Below, in pieces: positions 27,527-37,461 of a DNA stretch of 64,000 nucleotides. The number at the start of each line of letters is the position of its first letter. The stretch's first letter is position 1. This stretch comes from Parapedobacter koreensis (lineage in GTDB: Bacteria > Bacteroidota > Bacteroidia > Sphingobacteriales > Sphingobacteriaceae). Position numbers and translations under genes: made by a program. The DNA lies in contig NZ_FNZR01000001.1 of the NCBI RefSeq assembly GCF_900109365.1, forward strand, positions 124,001 through 188,000, in the 5' to 3' direction. The notes below the pieces were generated by a model. The model was given only the letters and a program-made list of their open reading frames with translations. It ran no database searches and was not told where the DNA came from.

Positions 27527-28678
27527 TTATTCTACCGCTGTATCTTTCCAACTGCGCGATTTGGCCGACTCGATGACCGCTTCACAGACCTTTTGTGTTT
27601 CATATGCATTTTTGAAGTCGGGCTGACAAGGCTCACCCGTCTCCAGGCTTTTCAGGAAATCGGCTGCTTGGTGGACGAAGCTGTGTTCATAGCCAATGCC
27701 CAAGCCCGGAACCCACCATTTTTCCATATAGGGATGGTCCCCATTTGTCACGTGGATGGAACTCCAACCTTTGACATCCGAGTCTACCCCGTTATCGAAA
27801 TATTCCAGTCGGTTCAAATCATGCAAATCCCAACGGATGGAGGCATGTTCTCCATTAATTTCAAAGGTATAGAGGGCCTTATGTCCGCGCGCATAGCGGG
27901 TGGATTCAAACAATCCCAGTGAGCCATTTGCAAAGCGGCAATGGAAAATACACGCATCGTCTATCCCCACTTCCTGCAATTTACCGGTATCCAGGTGGAC
28001 ACGTTGTTTCACGAATGTTTCAGTAACGGCCGAAACTTCCGTAATTCCGCCATTCAGCCACATCGCGGTATCGATGCAATGCGCAAGCAGATCCCCGGTT
28101 ACGCCAGATCCCGCCACGTCGACATCCATCCGCCAAGCGGCATCCCCACCTTGCGGAAGGTCAGCATTGATGGTCCAATCTTGCAGGAAATTTGCGCGGT
28201 AGTGAAAAATCTTGCCCAACTTGCCCGAGGCAATGATTTTTTTGGCCAAGGTGACAGCAGGCAGGCGCCGATAATTATACCATACCGTGTTGGTCACACC
28301 CGCTTTTGAAACGGCGTCAACCATCTTTTTGGCTTCGTCCAGGTTCCGTGCGAGTGGTTTTTCCGTAAGCACCATTTTTCCGGCCTCAGCAGCTGCCACG
28401 GCGATTTCGGCATGCAGGTGGTTGGGCGTACAAATATCCACGGCATCGATGTCGTCACGGGCAATGAGCTTCCGCCAATCCGTTTCATACGAGGCAAAGC
28501 CCCATTGGTCTGCGAAGGCCTTTACTTTTTCCTCCCGCCGCGAACATACCGCCTGCAAAACCGGTTGGTACTGCAATTCGGGGAAGAAATTGGGCACTCG
28601 ATTGTATCCGTTTGAATGGGTACGGCCCATGAAGCCGCAACCAATTAATCCTATTCTCAGTTTCTGCTTATTACTCAT
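27527..28678 (-). CDS. Gfo/Idh/MocA-family NAD(P)-dependent sugar oxidoreductase
   Basis: A 383-residue oxidoreductase. The Rossmann start [18 protein letters not shown], the [15 protein letters not shown] motif with its active-site Lys, and the GDLLAHCID segment with the catalytic His are intact. It has no Tat or Sec signal, so it is cytoplasmic. It probably oxidises or reduces a sugar at C3, matching the DUF1080 and isomerase neighbours. The start at 28678 has a strong SD-like AAGGAG just upstream, unusual in this phylum. One nucleotide separates its stop from the start of the DUF1080 gene. Confidence 0.92.
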   Translation of the reverse strand: MSNKQKLRIGLIGCGFMGRTHSNGYNRVPNFFPELQYQPVLQAVCSRREEKVKAFADQWGFASYETDWRKLIARDDIDAVDICTPNHLHAEIAVAAAEAGKMVLTEKPLARNLDEAKKMVDAVSKAGVTNTVWYNYRRLPAVTLAKKIIASGKLGKIFHYRANFLQDWTINADLPQGGDAAWRMDVDVAGSGVTGDLLAHCIDTAMWLNGGITEVSAVTETFVKQRVHLDTGKLQEVGIDDACIFHCRFANGSLGLFESTRYARGHKALYTFEINGEHASIRWDLHDLNRLEYFDNGVDSDVKGWSSIHVTNGDHPYMEKWWVPGLGIGYEHSFVHQAADFLKSLETGEPCQPDFKNAYETQKVCEAVIESAKSRSWKDTAVE

Positions 28679-28708
28679 ATTTTTCTCCTTTATTATATCG
28701 TGCTGTGA

Positions 28709-29743
28709 TTATTCCTGCCATCCATGCGCTTCACGAACACTGATTAGTGCTGCCAAAATATCATTCCATGTCTGTTGTTGGTTCAATACCGCATTGGGAA
28801 ACATGCACCCATCCCAGCAGATGTGGTTGAACGCCTTGGTCAGCTGCCCCTGCTCATCACGCAGCCAATGCCCGGCGTCTTTGGGAATATCCAATTTGCC
28901 GTTCGGATCATTGGGCAAGCAGTGCCTACCGGTCTTGTCGTGCGAGCCGGAGCCGAAAACCGTCCCGTCATTCTGTGCCACGTGGAAATCTATCGTCCAT
29001 GGACGCAATGCCTTGGTAAGCACCCGTAGCCCTTCGGTAATTGCCGCGCGATCGCCCCATTGGAAGTTTTCAGGCAGGATACGATCTTCTGGTTTATTGT
29101 AGCCGAGCAGGTAAAGAAACGTGTGGGACATATCAGCCTGAAAACCAATATTCGGCCGGTCTACCGCTTCCAGCGTAGCTATCATGGCTTTCCAACTGTG
29201 CATACCCCCCCAGCAGATTTCCCCTTCCGCTGCCAATCGCTCCCCATAATCGGCCGCCACGTCACATGCTTCGCGGAATGTCTCGGCAATAATTTTGGTA
29301 TTTCCAGCAGGGTCTTCCGCCCAAGCGGCAGGAGAGCAGGAAGAATCGATGCGAACCACCCCATAGGGGCGGATACCCAATTCCCTCAACTGCTGACCGA
29401 ACTGGCAGGCTTTGCGCACCATGTCAACGAAAACCGTCCGGCTTTCCTTGCTTCCAAGCGCCGACCCAGCCCAAATAGGTGCCACCAGCGAACCGATTTT
29501 CAAGCCATGCCCAGCTACCTTGTCGGCCAATCGCTTCACTTCGTCCGTGCCCCCATTGATGTTGACGTGTGGCTCCAACAGGCCAATATCCACGCCGTCA
29601 AACTTCACACCATTGACCTCCGCTGCCGCCGTATAAGCCAGCAAATCGTCAAAAGGTATCACGGGTTCGGAATCCGGACCCTTGCCCACGATACCAGGCC
29701 AAGTGGCGTTGTGCAGTTTCGGGAAATTATTCGTTGTACTCAT
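28709..29743 (-). CDS. Sugar phosphate isomerase/epimerase family TIM-barrel protein
   Basis: A 344-residue AP-endonuclease-2/xylose-isomerase-like TIM barrel. Visible parts are [19 protein letters not shown], a [14 protein letters not shown] metal-site Glu/His segment, [16 protein letters not shown] and [10 protein letters not shown]. In 3-keto-glycoside loci such enzymes process the released keto sugar. The ATG at 29743 is used; the frame begins 6 nt earlier with GTG. It lies 30 bp upstream of the Gfo/Idh gene. Confidence 0.88.
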   Translation of the reverse strand: MSTTNNFPKLHNATWPGIVGKGPDSEPVIPFDDLLAYTAAAEVNGVKFDGVDIGLLEPHVNINGGTDEVKRLADKVAGHGLKIGSLVAPIWAGSALGSKESRTVFVDMVRKACQFGQQLRELGIRPYGVVRIDSSCSPAAWAEDPAGNTKIIAETFREACDVAADYGERLAAEGEICWGGMHSWKAMIATLEAVDRPNIGFQADMSHTFLYLLGYNKPEDRILPENFQWGDRAAITEGLRVLTKALRPWTIDFHVAQNDGTVFGSGSHDKTGRHCLPNDPNGKLDIPKDAGHWLRDEQGQLTKAFNHICWDGCMFPNAVLNQQQTWNDILAALISVREAHGWQE

Positions 29744-29782
29744 ATTCACTGTTTTTATTGATTACACATGCTTTTCCGTAGG

Positions 29783-31000
29783 CTATGCCAATACGAGGTC
29801 CGGGTTGCCCGGGCCGAAATGCTTCAGCATCACGATGGGATCTGTCTTCGATAGGTTCGTTATCCGTACACCCGACACCGCCGCAGCCTCGCTCACGAAA
29901 TACTCGTCGTGCGTCAGCTGCCCGTAGCGGATAAGCGACGGTGTCTCGATGTCCCATACACCCAGCTTCCCTCGGCCCTGCATCATGATCAGGCCGTAGG
30001 CCGCTCCGTCATGGATCGTCACCGTCGCCCCCGGCAGCACCGTCAGCTCCTTCGCGCTAAACGCCTCCGATTTGTAGCACACCCACTTCTCCACGTAACC
30101 TGACTCCAGCATCTCCAACTCCGAACGCACGGGAAGCGGTGCCATGAAACGGTTCGCCATCGTATACGGATCCACGTTCAGCTCCCAATCCAGCACAGCT
30201 ATCAGCTCGTCGTAGTCCCCAATCCTGTCCTGGGGTGTACCGTTCCACAGCAGCTCTTCTGGTATTACCGCCTCGTTTACCAGCGACTGGTACATCGCAA
30301 ATACGTCCGAAGCCTTCTGGGGCTCGTATGTACATAGGCTTCCCGGCGCATGAAGCAGCCCCGGTGGGACGTCCCAGCCTGTTCCTGGCTCCAAGCGGTA
30401 CGCCTGCGAGTAGTTCGTTATCTTGTTGTCCCCCTTCGTGAAGTTCACCAGGCAGTCCCTTATCTGATCCCGGCTTGTCCCAGGCGCAATCCCGATGAAC
30501 GTGTATGGGAAATCCCCGCCGTGGTTGTTCAGCTGCGGCGGAAAATAATACGCCTCCGGTTTCCCCTGCTGCCCAATCAACGCCGCTTTCTCGTCGTTGT
30601 GGTGGACGTGGTGTGGCAAGGGCCCCATGTTGTCGAAAAACTTCGAGTACATCGGCCAGGCCCCGTAGGCCTCCCACAGGCGCGCGCCAATGAGTTCGCC
30701 CTTCAGCTCATCCACCGCATCCCGCAGCAAAAATTGCTGCTCCCCACTCCCGGCGCCCAGCACCACCTTGCTCAAGCCCTCGTCTTCCCCCGTCAGCGGG
30801 CCGTTCTTCGCAGGCGTCGTGGAGGATAGCCAACGTTCGTCTATACCCCCACGTATGCCCCCCAATACATAATAATCATCCGGGTGGAGCTTGATCCGAC
30901 GCCCCGGCACACAGAACGAACGCGGGACCCACGTCGGTGCCAACCGTAAAATGCCCTCGCCCTCTTCAATTGCTTGCTTCGATAGCTTGCTTGTTTCCAT
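29783..31000 (-). CDS. Cupin protein resembling type I phosphomannose isomerase
   Basis: A 405-residue protein whose central part carries a cupin metal site like that of type I phosphomannose isomerase: LPHHVHHND (His ligands), EAYYFPP (Glu) and DVPPGLLHAPGSL (His). A second half (about 280-405) looks like another cupin barrel (VTIHDGAAYGLIMMQGRGKLG). A sugar-isomerase role fits the neighbours, but the substrate is unknown. Codon use differs from neighbours: strong preference for G/C in third positions (GAG, AAG, CTG, TAC), which also creates long spurious open frames on both strands. ATG 31000 is preferred over the in-frame Met at 31036 because it precedes ETSKLSKQ and the upstream part is A/T-rich. 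Confidence 0.72.
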   Translation of the reverse strand: METSKLSKQAIEEGEGILRLAPTWVPRSFCVPGRRIKLHPDDYYVLGGIRGGIDERWLSSTTPAKNGPLTGEDEGLSKVVLGAGSGEQQFLLRDAVDELKGELIGARLWEAYGAWPMYSKFFDNMGPLPHHVHHNDEKAALIGQQGKPEAYYFPPQLNNHGGDFPYTFIGIAPGTSRDQIRDCLVNFTKGDNKITNYSQAYRLEPGTGWDVPPGLLHAPGSLCTYEPQKASDVFAMYQSLVNEAVIPEELLWNGTPQDRIGDYDELIAVLDWELNVDPYTMANRFMAPLPVRSELEMLESGYVEKWVCYKSEAFSAKELTVLPGATVTIHDGAAYGLIMMQGRGKLGVWDIETPSLIRYGQLTHDEYFVSEAAAVSGVRITNLSKTDPIVMLKHFGPGNPDLVLA

Positions 31001-31077
31001 ATGTTGATTGATTTGATATTTGGTTATTACCTTCAAATTTAAAAATTTCAGCCGTAAACAGGCATTAAATTGTTTGA

Positions 31078-32577
31078 TTAATAGCCACTATTTTGTGTTA
31101 AGTTTGTGTTATTCCGCACTTCGCTGGTCGGTATGGGAAACAGCAACTCCCGCTCCTTCAATACCGGCCCATAGGTAAACCGATGTCCTACGTAGTCCTC
31201 AAATTGTTTGGTTGCTACATTATACGCCTTGCGTAAGCGCACCATATCATACCAAGTTTTGTTTTCGAAGCACAGCTCATACCAGCGTTCCCGCCAAATG
31301 GCTTCCCGTAGCTGCTCTTTCGAGAGGCCTTCGAGATCGTCCAATTCCGCCCGCGACCGGATAGCATTGACGGCATCATACGCTGCCGTTGTAGGCCCGT
31401 TCACCTCATTGGATGCTTCCGCATACGTCAACAGCACATTGGCGTAGCGTATTACCGGCCAATTCAGGTCGCTGTTGGCCGTGGTGGTTTGGGCCACCTC
31501 GTCAAAAAGCTTCCAGATGAAATACCCACCAAGATCCACCACCTGATTCCGGTTGGATTCGTGGGTAAATTGGGTAAAGAAAAATTGCTTTTCCTCGGCG
31601 CGCAAGTCACCCGGTTCATACGATTCCACGAAGTCTGCCGTCGCATAAATGCCACCCGTTTCATCGGAATATTGCGAAATGTTTTTATTGTAAGGGATAA
31701 TCAATACCTGCCAATTCGGGACAATCAGCTGGGTTTTGAACTGGATCATGAAAATATTCTCGATGATGTTCTTCATACTGGGGTCATGCAATGCAGCGTA
31801 GTCATCAAACAGTTCAAACTCCCCGGAATTGATAACCTCTTCCGCCTTTTCAGCCGCCAGGCTATAGTAAGCTTCGCCCTTCTGCAATGGATAGCCTGCC
31901 ATCGTCAGGTATACTTCCGCCATCAATGATTTTACAGCCCCCAGGCTCACCCTTCCCGATGCGTTTTTCCATGCCAACCCCGCAGCTTCTGCGATGGTAA
32001 GATCATCGATGATTAAGTTATAAACCGCCTCCGGATCAGCTTGTGCCGGACGCAATTGCTCCGATTGCAAGGACATGGGTTCGGTGACCAATGGAATGTG
32101 GCCAAACATCCTGATCAGCTCAAAATAATACCAGGCTCTCAAAAAATGGGCTTCGCCCAACAGCCTCGTCGCTTCTTCGCTGTCCATGGTAATCTCCGGG
32201 ATTTTGGCAATGGACAGGTTCGCGTTGCCTATTCCCCGATAATAAGATGCCCAAAAAGTCTGGCCATATCCATTGTCGGATGTATTGTTCAAATCCTTGA
32301 CGAAATAACTGTTGACCGCTTGCCCTAAATCTGTAGCAGCCAGACCGGTGGCAAACTCGGTCATTGCCCAAGCACCACCCCCAAAACCGCTTGATAGCGG
32401 ATCCCGCATGCTCGCATAAATCGCATTCACCGAGCTTCGGGCATGCGCCGGTTGGGTAAAATAATTCTCTACGGTAAAGTTACTGGGATCCGACTCATTC
32501 AGAAATTCGGAGCAGCTGGTCAATAACACCCCAACACTGAGGGTCATTGTCATGTATTTTATTGCTATTGTTTTCAT
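31078..32577 (-). CDS. SusD/RagB-family nutrient-binding lipoprotein
   Basis: A 499-residue outer-membrane lipoprotein (lipobox LLTSCSEFLNESDPS). It shows the TPR-like SusD pattern: FLRAWYYFELIRMFGHIPLVTEPM, the VYNLIIDDLTIAE repeat, NWPVIRYANVLLTYAEASNEV and the C-terminal LLFPIPTSEVRNNTNLTQN. SusD lids the SusC pore and captures the glycan. The gene follows susC by 37 bp and leads into the cupin gene (77 bp). Confidence 0.95.
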   Translation of the reverse strand: MKTIAIKYMTMTLSVGVLLTSCSEFLNESDPSNFTVENYFTQPAHARSSVNAIYASMRDPLSSGFGGGAWAMTEFATGLAATDLGQAVNSYFVKDLNNTSDNGYGQTFWASYYRGIGNANLSIAKIPEITMDSEEATRLLGEAHFLRAWYYFELIRMFGHIPLVTEPMSLQSEQLRPAQADPEAVYNLIIDDLTIAEAAGLAWKNASGRVSLGAVKSLMAEVYLTMAGYPLQKGEAYYSLAAEKAEEVINSGEFELFDDYAALHDPSMKNIIENIFMIQFKTQLIVPNWQVLIIPYNKNISQYSDETGGIYATADFVESYEPGDLRAEEKQFFFTQFTHESNRNQVVDLGGYFIWKLFDEVAQTTTANSDLNWPVIRYANVLLTYAEASNEVNGPTTAAYDAVNAIRSRAELDDLEGLSKEQLREAIWRERWYELCFENKTWYDMVRLRKAYNVATKQFEDYVGHRFTYGPVLKERELLFPIPTSEVRNNTNLTQNSGY

Positions 32578-32614
32578 CGCTTCTTAGTTTTGATAGTACC
32601 TTGTTACCTTGTTC

Positions 32615-35600
32615 CTACAACCCGATGTTCACGCCCAACATAAATACCCTTGGCCGTGGATAATCGTAGAGGCCGTATCCCTGACCGAAGGCGGATCCGG
32701 AATTGGAAACTTCGGGATCGAAACCACGGTACTTGGTGGATACGAAGAAGTTTTGTACCGATCCGTACAACCGCACCCGTTGCAATTTCAATCGCGAAGC
32801 GAGCTGTGCGGGGAATGCGTAAGCCAACAAGAGATTCCGGCCCCGGATAAATGACCCATCCTGCACTTTGTGGCTATCGTCATACGTGTCATAACCGGCT
32901 GGAATGGGCCGTACCTGTGCAATGGGCGTATTCTGGTTCGTTTCGGTCCACGCATTCAGCACCGTTTTGTAACTATTGGCAATACCCTGCCGGTCCTCGA
33001 TCGAGTGGATGCTTCGGTCAAGCACGTCATTGCCGTACATGTATTGCAAATCTACCGTCAACGACCAGGCTTTGTATTGGAATGTGTTCAGGAAGGTGCC
33101 AAATCCATCCGGGATACCTTTTCCGATAATTGTACGGTCGTTGTCATTGATAATGCCATCATTATTCAGGTCCAAGAACTTTACGTCGCCCGGCAATTTG
33201 TTATAGATTGCTGCTTGCTCGGCTTCGGCCGTAGACCATGTGCCCAAGTGTTCCCGTCCGAAGAACGATCCCACAGGCTCGCCTACCCGGATGATCGTGG
33301 CTGCTCCCGGAAAAATATCGCTGCCCCCGGAAAGTGCCAGCACCTTGTTCTTATTAATCGAAATGTTGAATGTCGTACTCCAGGAGAAATTGTCCGACTG
33401 CAAATTGGTGGTATTCAAACCAATCTCGATCCCTTTGTTTTCCATGCTGCCAATATTCGTGAATATGCTTCCATATCCACTGCTCAGCGGCAGCGGTGCA
33501 TCCAACAACATGTCGTCCACTTTTCTGCGGTAGAGGTCCACTTCGAGGTTTACGCGGTTTGCGAAAAGTCCCAGTTCCAGCCCGACGTCTACTTGATGGG
33601 TTTTTTCCCATTGAAGTGCCGAATTAGCCATCCGTCCCGATCCGATTCCGATTTCGCGGGCCCCATTAAAGATGACCGAATAATTGCTCATGCCAGCCAA
33701 CGCCCGGTATGAGGGAATTTCGGAGTTGCCGGTAGCCCCGTAGCTTGTACGGAGTTTCAGGTTTGAGATAGCGGGTATATCCTTCATGAACTCCTCATCG
33801 CTTATCCGCCACGCCAATGCCGCCGACGGGAAAAACGCATATTGGTTTTGCTCACCAAATTTCGACGATCCGTCCATCCGTCCGGTAAAGGTCACGAGGT
33901 ATTTGCCCATGAGGGAATAATTTATCCGCGTAAAATAGGAGTTCAAGCCATAGGCTGACGCCCCGGAGCTGGGAGCCAATGCCGTAGCCCCGGCACCCAG
34001 GTTATTATACTGGAAGTACACATCGGAGAAGCCCTCGGCATTGGCTTGGCTGTTGAAACTGCCAACATGCTGCCACGAAAGGCCCAGCATTGCATTCAAC
34101 GAATGGATACTCCCAAATTCCTTATTATAAGTCAGGTAGTTTTCAAACTGCCACGAATTAAATCGGTTGTTGGCAACGTATGCATTACCATTGGTAGAAA
34201 TGTATTGCAGCCCCGCGGCGGCAAAATAATCATTACGCTGATTGATGATGTTCGTTCCAAGCGTAGACCGAAGTTCGAGGCCTTCCATCAACCGGATATT
34301 GGCATACATATTTCCCAGCATGGTCTGTGTACGCAGAAAATACAGCCGTTCTTCGGCTATGCGGAAAGGATTATCACCCCCCTCCATACCCGGATAATCC
34401 CGGTTGCTTGCCCATGAACCGTCGGCATACCGCACGGGTATGATAGGCAAGGCCTCCAGGATCTGTCGCACCATGGTGATGCCGCCACCATCCAACTGAT
34501 CCACCTGCTTCTCATCTTGGTCGTTATAACTGAGCGATCCACCTACTTTCAACCAATCCTTAATCTCCGTGTCGAATACAAAGCGCCCGGCATAGCGTTT
34601 TTGCCACGAACCATATATAATGCCATTCTCGTTACGGTAGCTCAGGAATGCCCCATAGGTTCCCTTTTCGTTGCCATTGGTAAAACCGAGCTGATGGTTT
34701 TGCGTAAAAGCATCCTGGAACGCTTCCTCCTGCCAGTTGATGTCATATAATGGGTTTCCTTGCCCATCAAAAAGCAGGGGGTTGGTACGTTTAGTACGGG
34801 GATCCACATATTTCGTGCCCGTTGCCCAGCCGACCGGGTCGTATTTCTGCGCATTGGCGTAAGCAATCTCCTCCACTTCCAAAAATTCCCTTGCATTGAG
34901 CACGGGCAACAATTTGGGAGCCGTCCCCATGCTGAAATCAGCATCGTAGGTCAATCCACCGCCGCCGGACGTCCCCCGTTTGGTCGTCACCAAAATAACG
35001 CCGTTTGCGCCACGGGCGCCGTAAATAGCTGTTGAGGAAGCATCCTTCAGCACTTCGATGGAAGCAATATCGTTAGGGTTGAGGTAGTCAATGGGCGTAC
35101 TGCCATTTTGCAGTCCGGCCGCGTTTAAAATGACTCCATCAATGACATACAATGGGTTGTTGGACACACTGACGGAGCTGGCCCCACGGATACGGACATT
35201 GGTCCTTCCACCAGGCCGTCCAGAGCTTGACGAAACGTTGACACCGGTTACCCGGCCTGCCAATCCCTGATTCAGCGAGGATGCAGGTCGTTCCTGAAGG
35301 GCTTCGGCACGCACCGTCCCTACCGCACCGGTCAGGTCGGACTTCCGCTGGGTTCCATAGCCCACTACCACCACTTCATCCAGGTCGGTTTGGCTATGCT
35401 CCATCACTACGTTTAGCGAAGCACCGGCAACACGCACCTCCTGCGAGTCGTAACCTACACCGCTGAACACCAAGATAGCCCCTTGGCTTTGTTGTAAGGT
35501 GATCGTGTATTCGCCCTGGTCATTCGTGCTGGAACTGTTATTCGTCCCCTTCTCGGTCACGGTCACGCCACTGATTGGCACTTGCCCGGTATCGGTCACC

Positions 35601-35761
35601 CGGCCGTTAACGGTTTGTTGGCGGTTGGGTCCGGCCCATACCGTCTGAACCATCGCTATCATCAATGTCACAAGCAGGTAGCTGCTCGCAACCCTTCGAA
35701 GCTGCCGTCTTTTTCCGACAGAACCATGTTGGTTGATTGGTTTATCATTACACATATTCAT
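32615..35761 (-). CDS. SusC/RagA-family TonB-linked outer-membrane transporter
   Basis: A 1048-residue TonB-dependent transporter. After a long basic N-region and signal (about 1-44) come a CarboxypepD_reg-like domain (about 50-130, NGRVTDTGQVPISGVTV), a TonB-box-like DEVVVVGYG, a plug (about 150-270; LIDGV-type VIDGVILN, DIASIEVLKDASSTAIYG, GARGANGVILVTT) and a barrel ending RPRVFMLGVNIGL. It pairs with SusD downstream. It heads the 15.6-kb minus-strand run ending with eboF, so the imported glycoside is probably the substrate of the 3-keto genes. Confidence 0.96.
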   Translation of the reverse strand: MNMCNDKPINQHGSVGKRRQLRRVASSYLLVTLMIAMVQTVWAGPNRQQTVNGRVTDTGQVPISGVTVTEKGTNNSSSTNDQGEYTITLQQSQGAILVFSGVGYDSQEVRVAGASLNVVMEHSQTDLDEVVVVGYGTQRKSDLTGAVGTVRAEALQERPASSLNQGLAGRVTGVNVSSSSGRPGGRTNVRIRGASSVSVSNNPLYVIDGVILNAAGLQNGSTPIDYLNPNDIASIEVLKDASSTAIYGARGANGVILVTTKRGTSGGGGLTYDADFSMGTAPKLLPVLNAREFLEVEEIAYANAQKYDPVGWATGTKYVDPRTKRTNPLLFDGQGNPLYDINWQEEAFQDAFTQNHQLGFTNGNEKGTYGAFLSYRNENGIIYGSWQKRYAGRFVFDTEIKDWLKVGGSLSYNDQDEKQVDQLDGGGITMVRQILEALPIIPVRYADGSWASNRDYPGMEGGDNPFRIAEERLYFLRTQTMLGNMYANIRLMEGLELRSTLGTNIINQRNDYFAAAGLQYISTNGNAYVANNRFNSWQFENYLTYNKEFGSIHSLNAMLGLSWQHVGSFNSQANAEGFSDVYFQYNNLGAGATALAPSSGASAYGLNSYFTRINYSLMGKYLVTFTGRMDGSSKFGEQNQYAFFPSAALAWRISDEEFMKDIPAISNLKLRTSYGATGNSEIPSYRALAGMSNYSVIFNGAREIGIGSGRMANSALQWEKTHQVDVGLELGLFANRVNLEVDLYRRKVDDMLLDAPLPLSSGYGSIFTNIGSMENKGIEIGLNTTNLQSDNFSWSTTFNISINKNKVLALSGGSDIFPGAATIIRVGEPVGSFFGREHLGTWSTAEAEQAAIYNKLPGDVKFLDLNNDGIINDNDRTIIGKGIPDGFGTFLNTFQYKAWSLTVDLQYMYGNDVLDRSIHSIEDRQGIANSYKTVLNAWTETNQNTPIAQVRPIPAGYDTYDDSHKVQDGSFIRGRNLLLAYAFPAQLASRLKLQRVRLYGSVQNFFVSTKYRGFDPEVSNSGSAFGQGYGLYDYPRPRVFMLGVNIGL

Positions 35762-35842
35762 AACTTGGTTAATTAAATTAATTGGTTAATTGATTGTTTT
35801 TTAAATAGTTTACATATTATTGTAGTAGTTAATTATAGACAT

Positions 35843-35887
35843 GTGATTTCCCTTGAATCACGATAGCGCTATTTCGCCCGGTGATTC
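35843..35887. promoter_or_regulatory. GTGATT half-sites upstream of susC
   Basis: GTGATT (35843-35848) and AATCAC (35856-35861) form an inverted repeat with a 7-nt spacer, and GTGATTC (35881-35887) is a third half-site. They lie about 80-125 bp upstream of susC. They are a candidate operator, with spacing longer than a classic Crp site. Confidence 0.3.
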
Positions 35888-35963
35888 GATTAATGTTTAA
35901 TAGTTCCTGATGTCAGATTTATTTCTTAGTCACACACCCCATTTCTGAAGCATGTCCGGCAAG

Positions 35964-35989
35964 GCTAGGGAGTGCATACGCTCCCTAGC
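35964..35989 (-). terminator. Hairpin downstream of the MFS gene
   Basis: A perfect 9-bp stem (GCTAGGGAG with CTCCCTAGC) and 8-nt loop lie 35 bp past the MFS stop codon. No U-run follows, so it may be a weak terminator or an mRNA-stabilising hairpin. Confidence 0.45.
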
Positions 35990-36024
35990 TATACTTCATG
36001 AAAACGGTGTTACTGTTGGCCGTG

Positions 36025-37269
36025 TCAATGCAACGGCTGCGCTGCTATCGTTGGTGCAGCTTTATCTTTTAAACGCTTTTGCCAAAAGAAGAAAATGATA
36101 AACAATACGATCAAAATCGCAGGGAATGAAATCATCTTGACTAAGGCATCCTGTCCTGTAGCAAGCTCCAGAGCAGAATCTGTTAGTCCCGCAGCCATAT
36201 TTTTTGCCCGCGCACTGTCAATCCACCCACCAATTATGGGTTGGAAAATCGCGGAAGAAAACATGCCGGCACCCCCGATAATTGACATGCCCAGTGCACC
36301 GCTTTTGGGAACGCGTTGCGCCGTCGCTCCTACCATCACGGGCCAGAAATAACAAATTCCAAGTGCGAATATAACCGTTGCCACGTAAGCTAACGGACCC
36401 GTAACTGTACTAAACATGTAGATACCAATCGCGGTCAAGATAGCGCCGCCCAAAAGCACGCCTGTCTGTCCCAGCACCCGGACAACCGGTCCGGCGAAAA
36501 ACCTTCCCGCGGCCATCAGACCACTTGTTAACGCCAAAATCAGCATCGGTTGGGCACCGCTGTTACTCATTATCACACTGACCCATTGGTTTGGACCAAA
36601 CTCCGAAATCGCCGTGAGGAACATGCAAACAAACAAAAACCCAAAAGTAGGCGTGAACATCGCCCGGAAGTTTTCAGCCAGAGAAGTAACCCCTTCAATT
36701 TTAGGTTTAGGAAAGGCTTTCCCGTAAAACAGAATAGCGTATATTACCGTAGGAATCATGGTCACCCAAATTTGGACCTGCCAGCTGAAGCCGATACTTG
36801 TCATCGCTTGGGAAAGCAGGGAGCCCAAAAAAATACCCCCGGGAAACCACATGTGGAACCTGTTTAGCATTTTGTCCATTTTCACCCCTGAATACATATC
36901 TGCGATCATCGGATTACAGGCCGCCTCTGTACATCCGTTCCCGAAACCGATAAACAATGTGGAAATTAGGAGTGTTGAGTAGCCTCCAGCATAAATGGTC
37001 ATGATAATTCCTATCGTATGTGCTATAAAGGCCACCCGCATGATATTTCTTGCACCAAAGGAATGGTAGACTATCCCTCCAATAATCATGGAAATAGGAA
37101 ACCCAAAAAAGAACATGGAATTAATGACCCCAAGCTGGGTAGCACTCAAGCCGAATTCTTCTCCAAGTTGCGGTAAAATCCCCGCCCGGATGGAAAATGT
37201 AAATGCAGTGGTAATGAGGGCAAAGCATGACCCGTTGAACAAAGCAGTCCTATTAATGTTTTCGTTCAT
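36025..37269 (-). CDS. MFS transporter, sugar permease type
   Basis: A 414-residue inner-membrane protein with about 12 hydrophobic helices and no cleavable signal. MFS marks include GVINSMFFFGFPISMIIGG, the cytoplasmic GARNIM loop, FIGFGNGCTEAACNPMIADM and SGLMAAGRFFAGPVVRVLG. It resembles the FucP/sugar-permease branch. It likely imports the sugar released by the flanking loci. A -7 box (37435-37442) and an AGGATAGGACAGGATAG element sit upstream. Confidence 0.88.
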   Translation of the reverse strand: MNENINRTALFNGSCFALITTAFTFSIRAGILPQLGEEFGLSATQLGVINSMFFFGFPISMIIGGIVYHSFGARNIMRVAFIAHTIGIIMTIYAGGYSTLLISTLFIGFGNGCTEAACNPMIADMYSGVKMDKMLNRFHMWFPGGIFLGSLLSQAMTSIGFSWQVQIWVTMIPTVIYAILFYGKAFPKPKIEGVTSLAENFRAMFTPTFGFLFVCMFLTAISEFGPNQWVSVIMSNSGAQPMLILALTSGLMAAGRFFAGPVVRVLGQTGVLLGGAILTAIGIYMFSTVTGPLAYVATVIFALGICYFWPVMVGATAQRVPKSGALGMSIIGGAGMFSSAIFQPIIGGWIDSARAKNMAAGLTDSALELATGQDALVKMISFPAILIVLFIIFFFWQKRLKDKAAPTIAAQPLH

Positions 37270-37434
37270 AGTACTAAAGGTTTTTAATTGGTTTTATAAT
37301 TAGCTATTTGTATCGATAGTTTTAATGCTTCGTTTTTCTGTCTTGCCCTTGTCTGCCAAAAAAGCCGAATATTTTAAAAAACCATTTCGGATATTCAAAT
37401 GCCGATTCGTCCCGTGTCTTCCATGGAACGTACA

Positions 37435-37442
37435 CAAAGATA
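37435..37442 (-). promoter_or_regulatory. Predicted -7 box of the MFS gene
   Basis: The minus strand reads TATCTTTG, matching TAnnTTTG. It lies 166 bp upstream of the MFS ATG, giving a long leader. The AGGACAG element is 20-36 bp upstream of it, near the position of a -33 box, so activation by a bound regulator is possible. Confidence 0.4.
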
Positions 37443-37461
37443 TCGCATCGGCAATACACGG

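Noticed and set aside
30057-30829. Long open frames on both strands inside the cupin gene
   Set aside because: They arise from G/C-rich third positions of the real gene and show Pro/Arg/Ser-rich low-complexity translations without known motifs.
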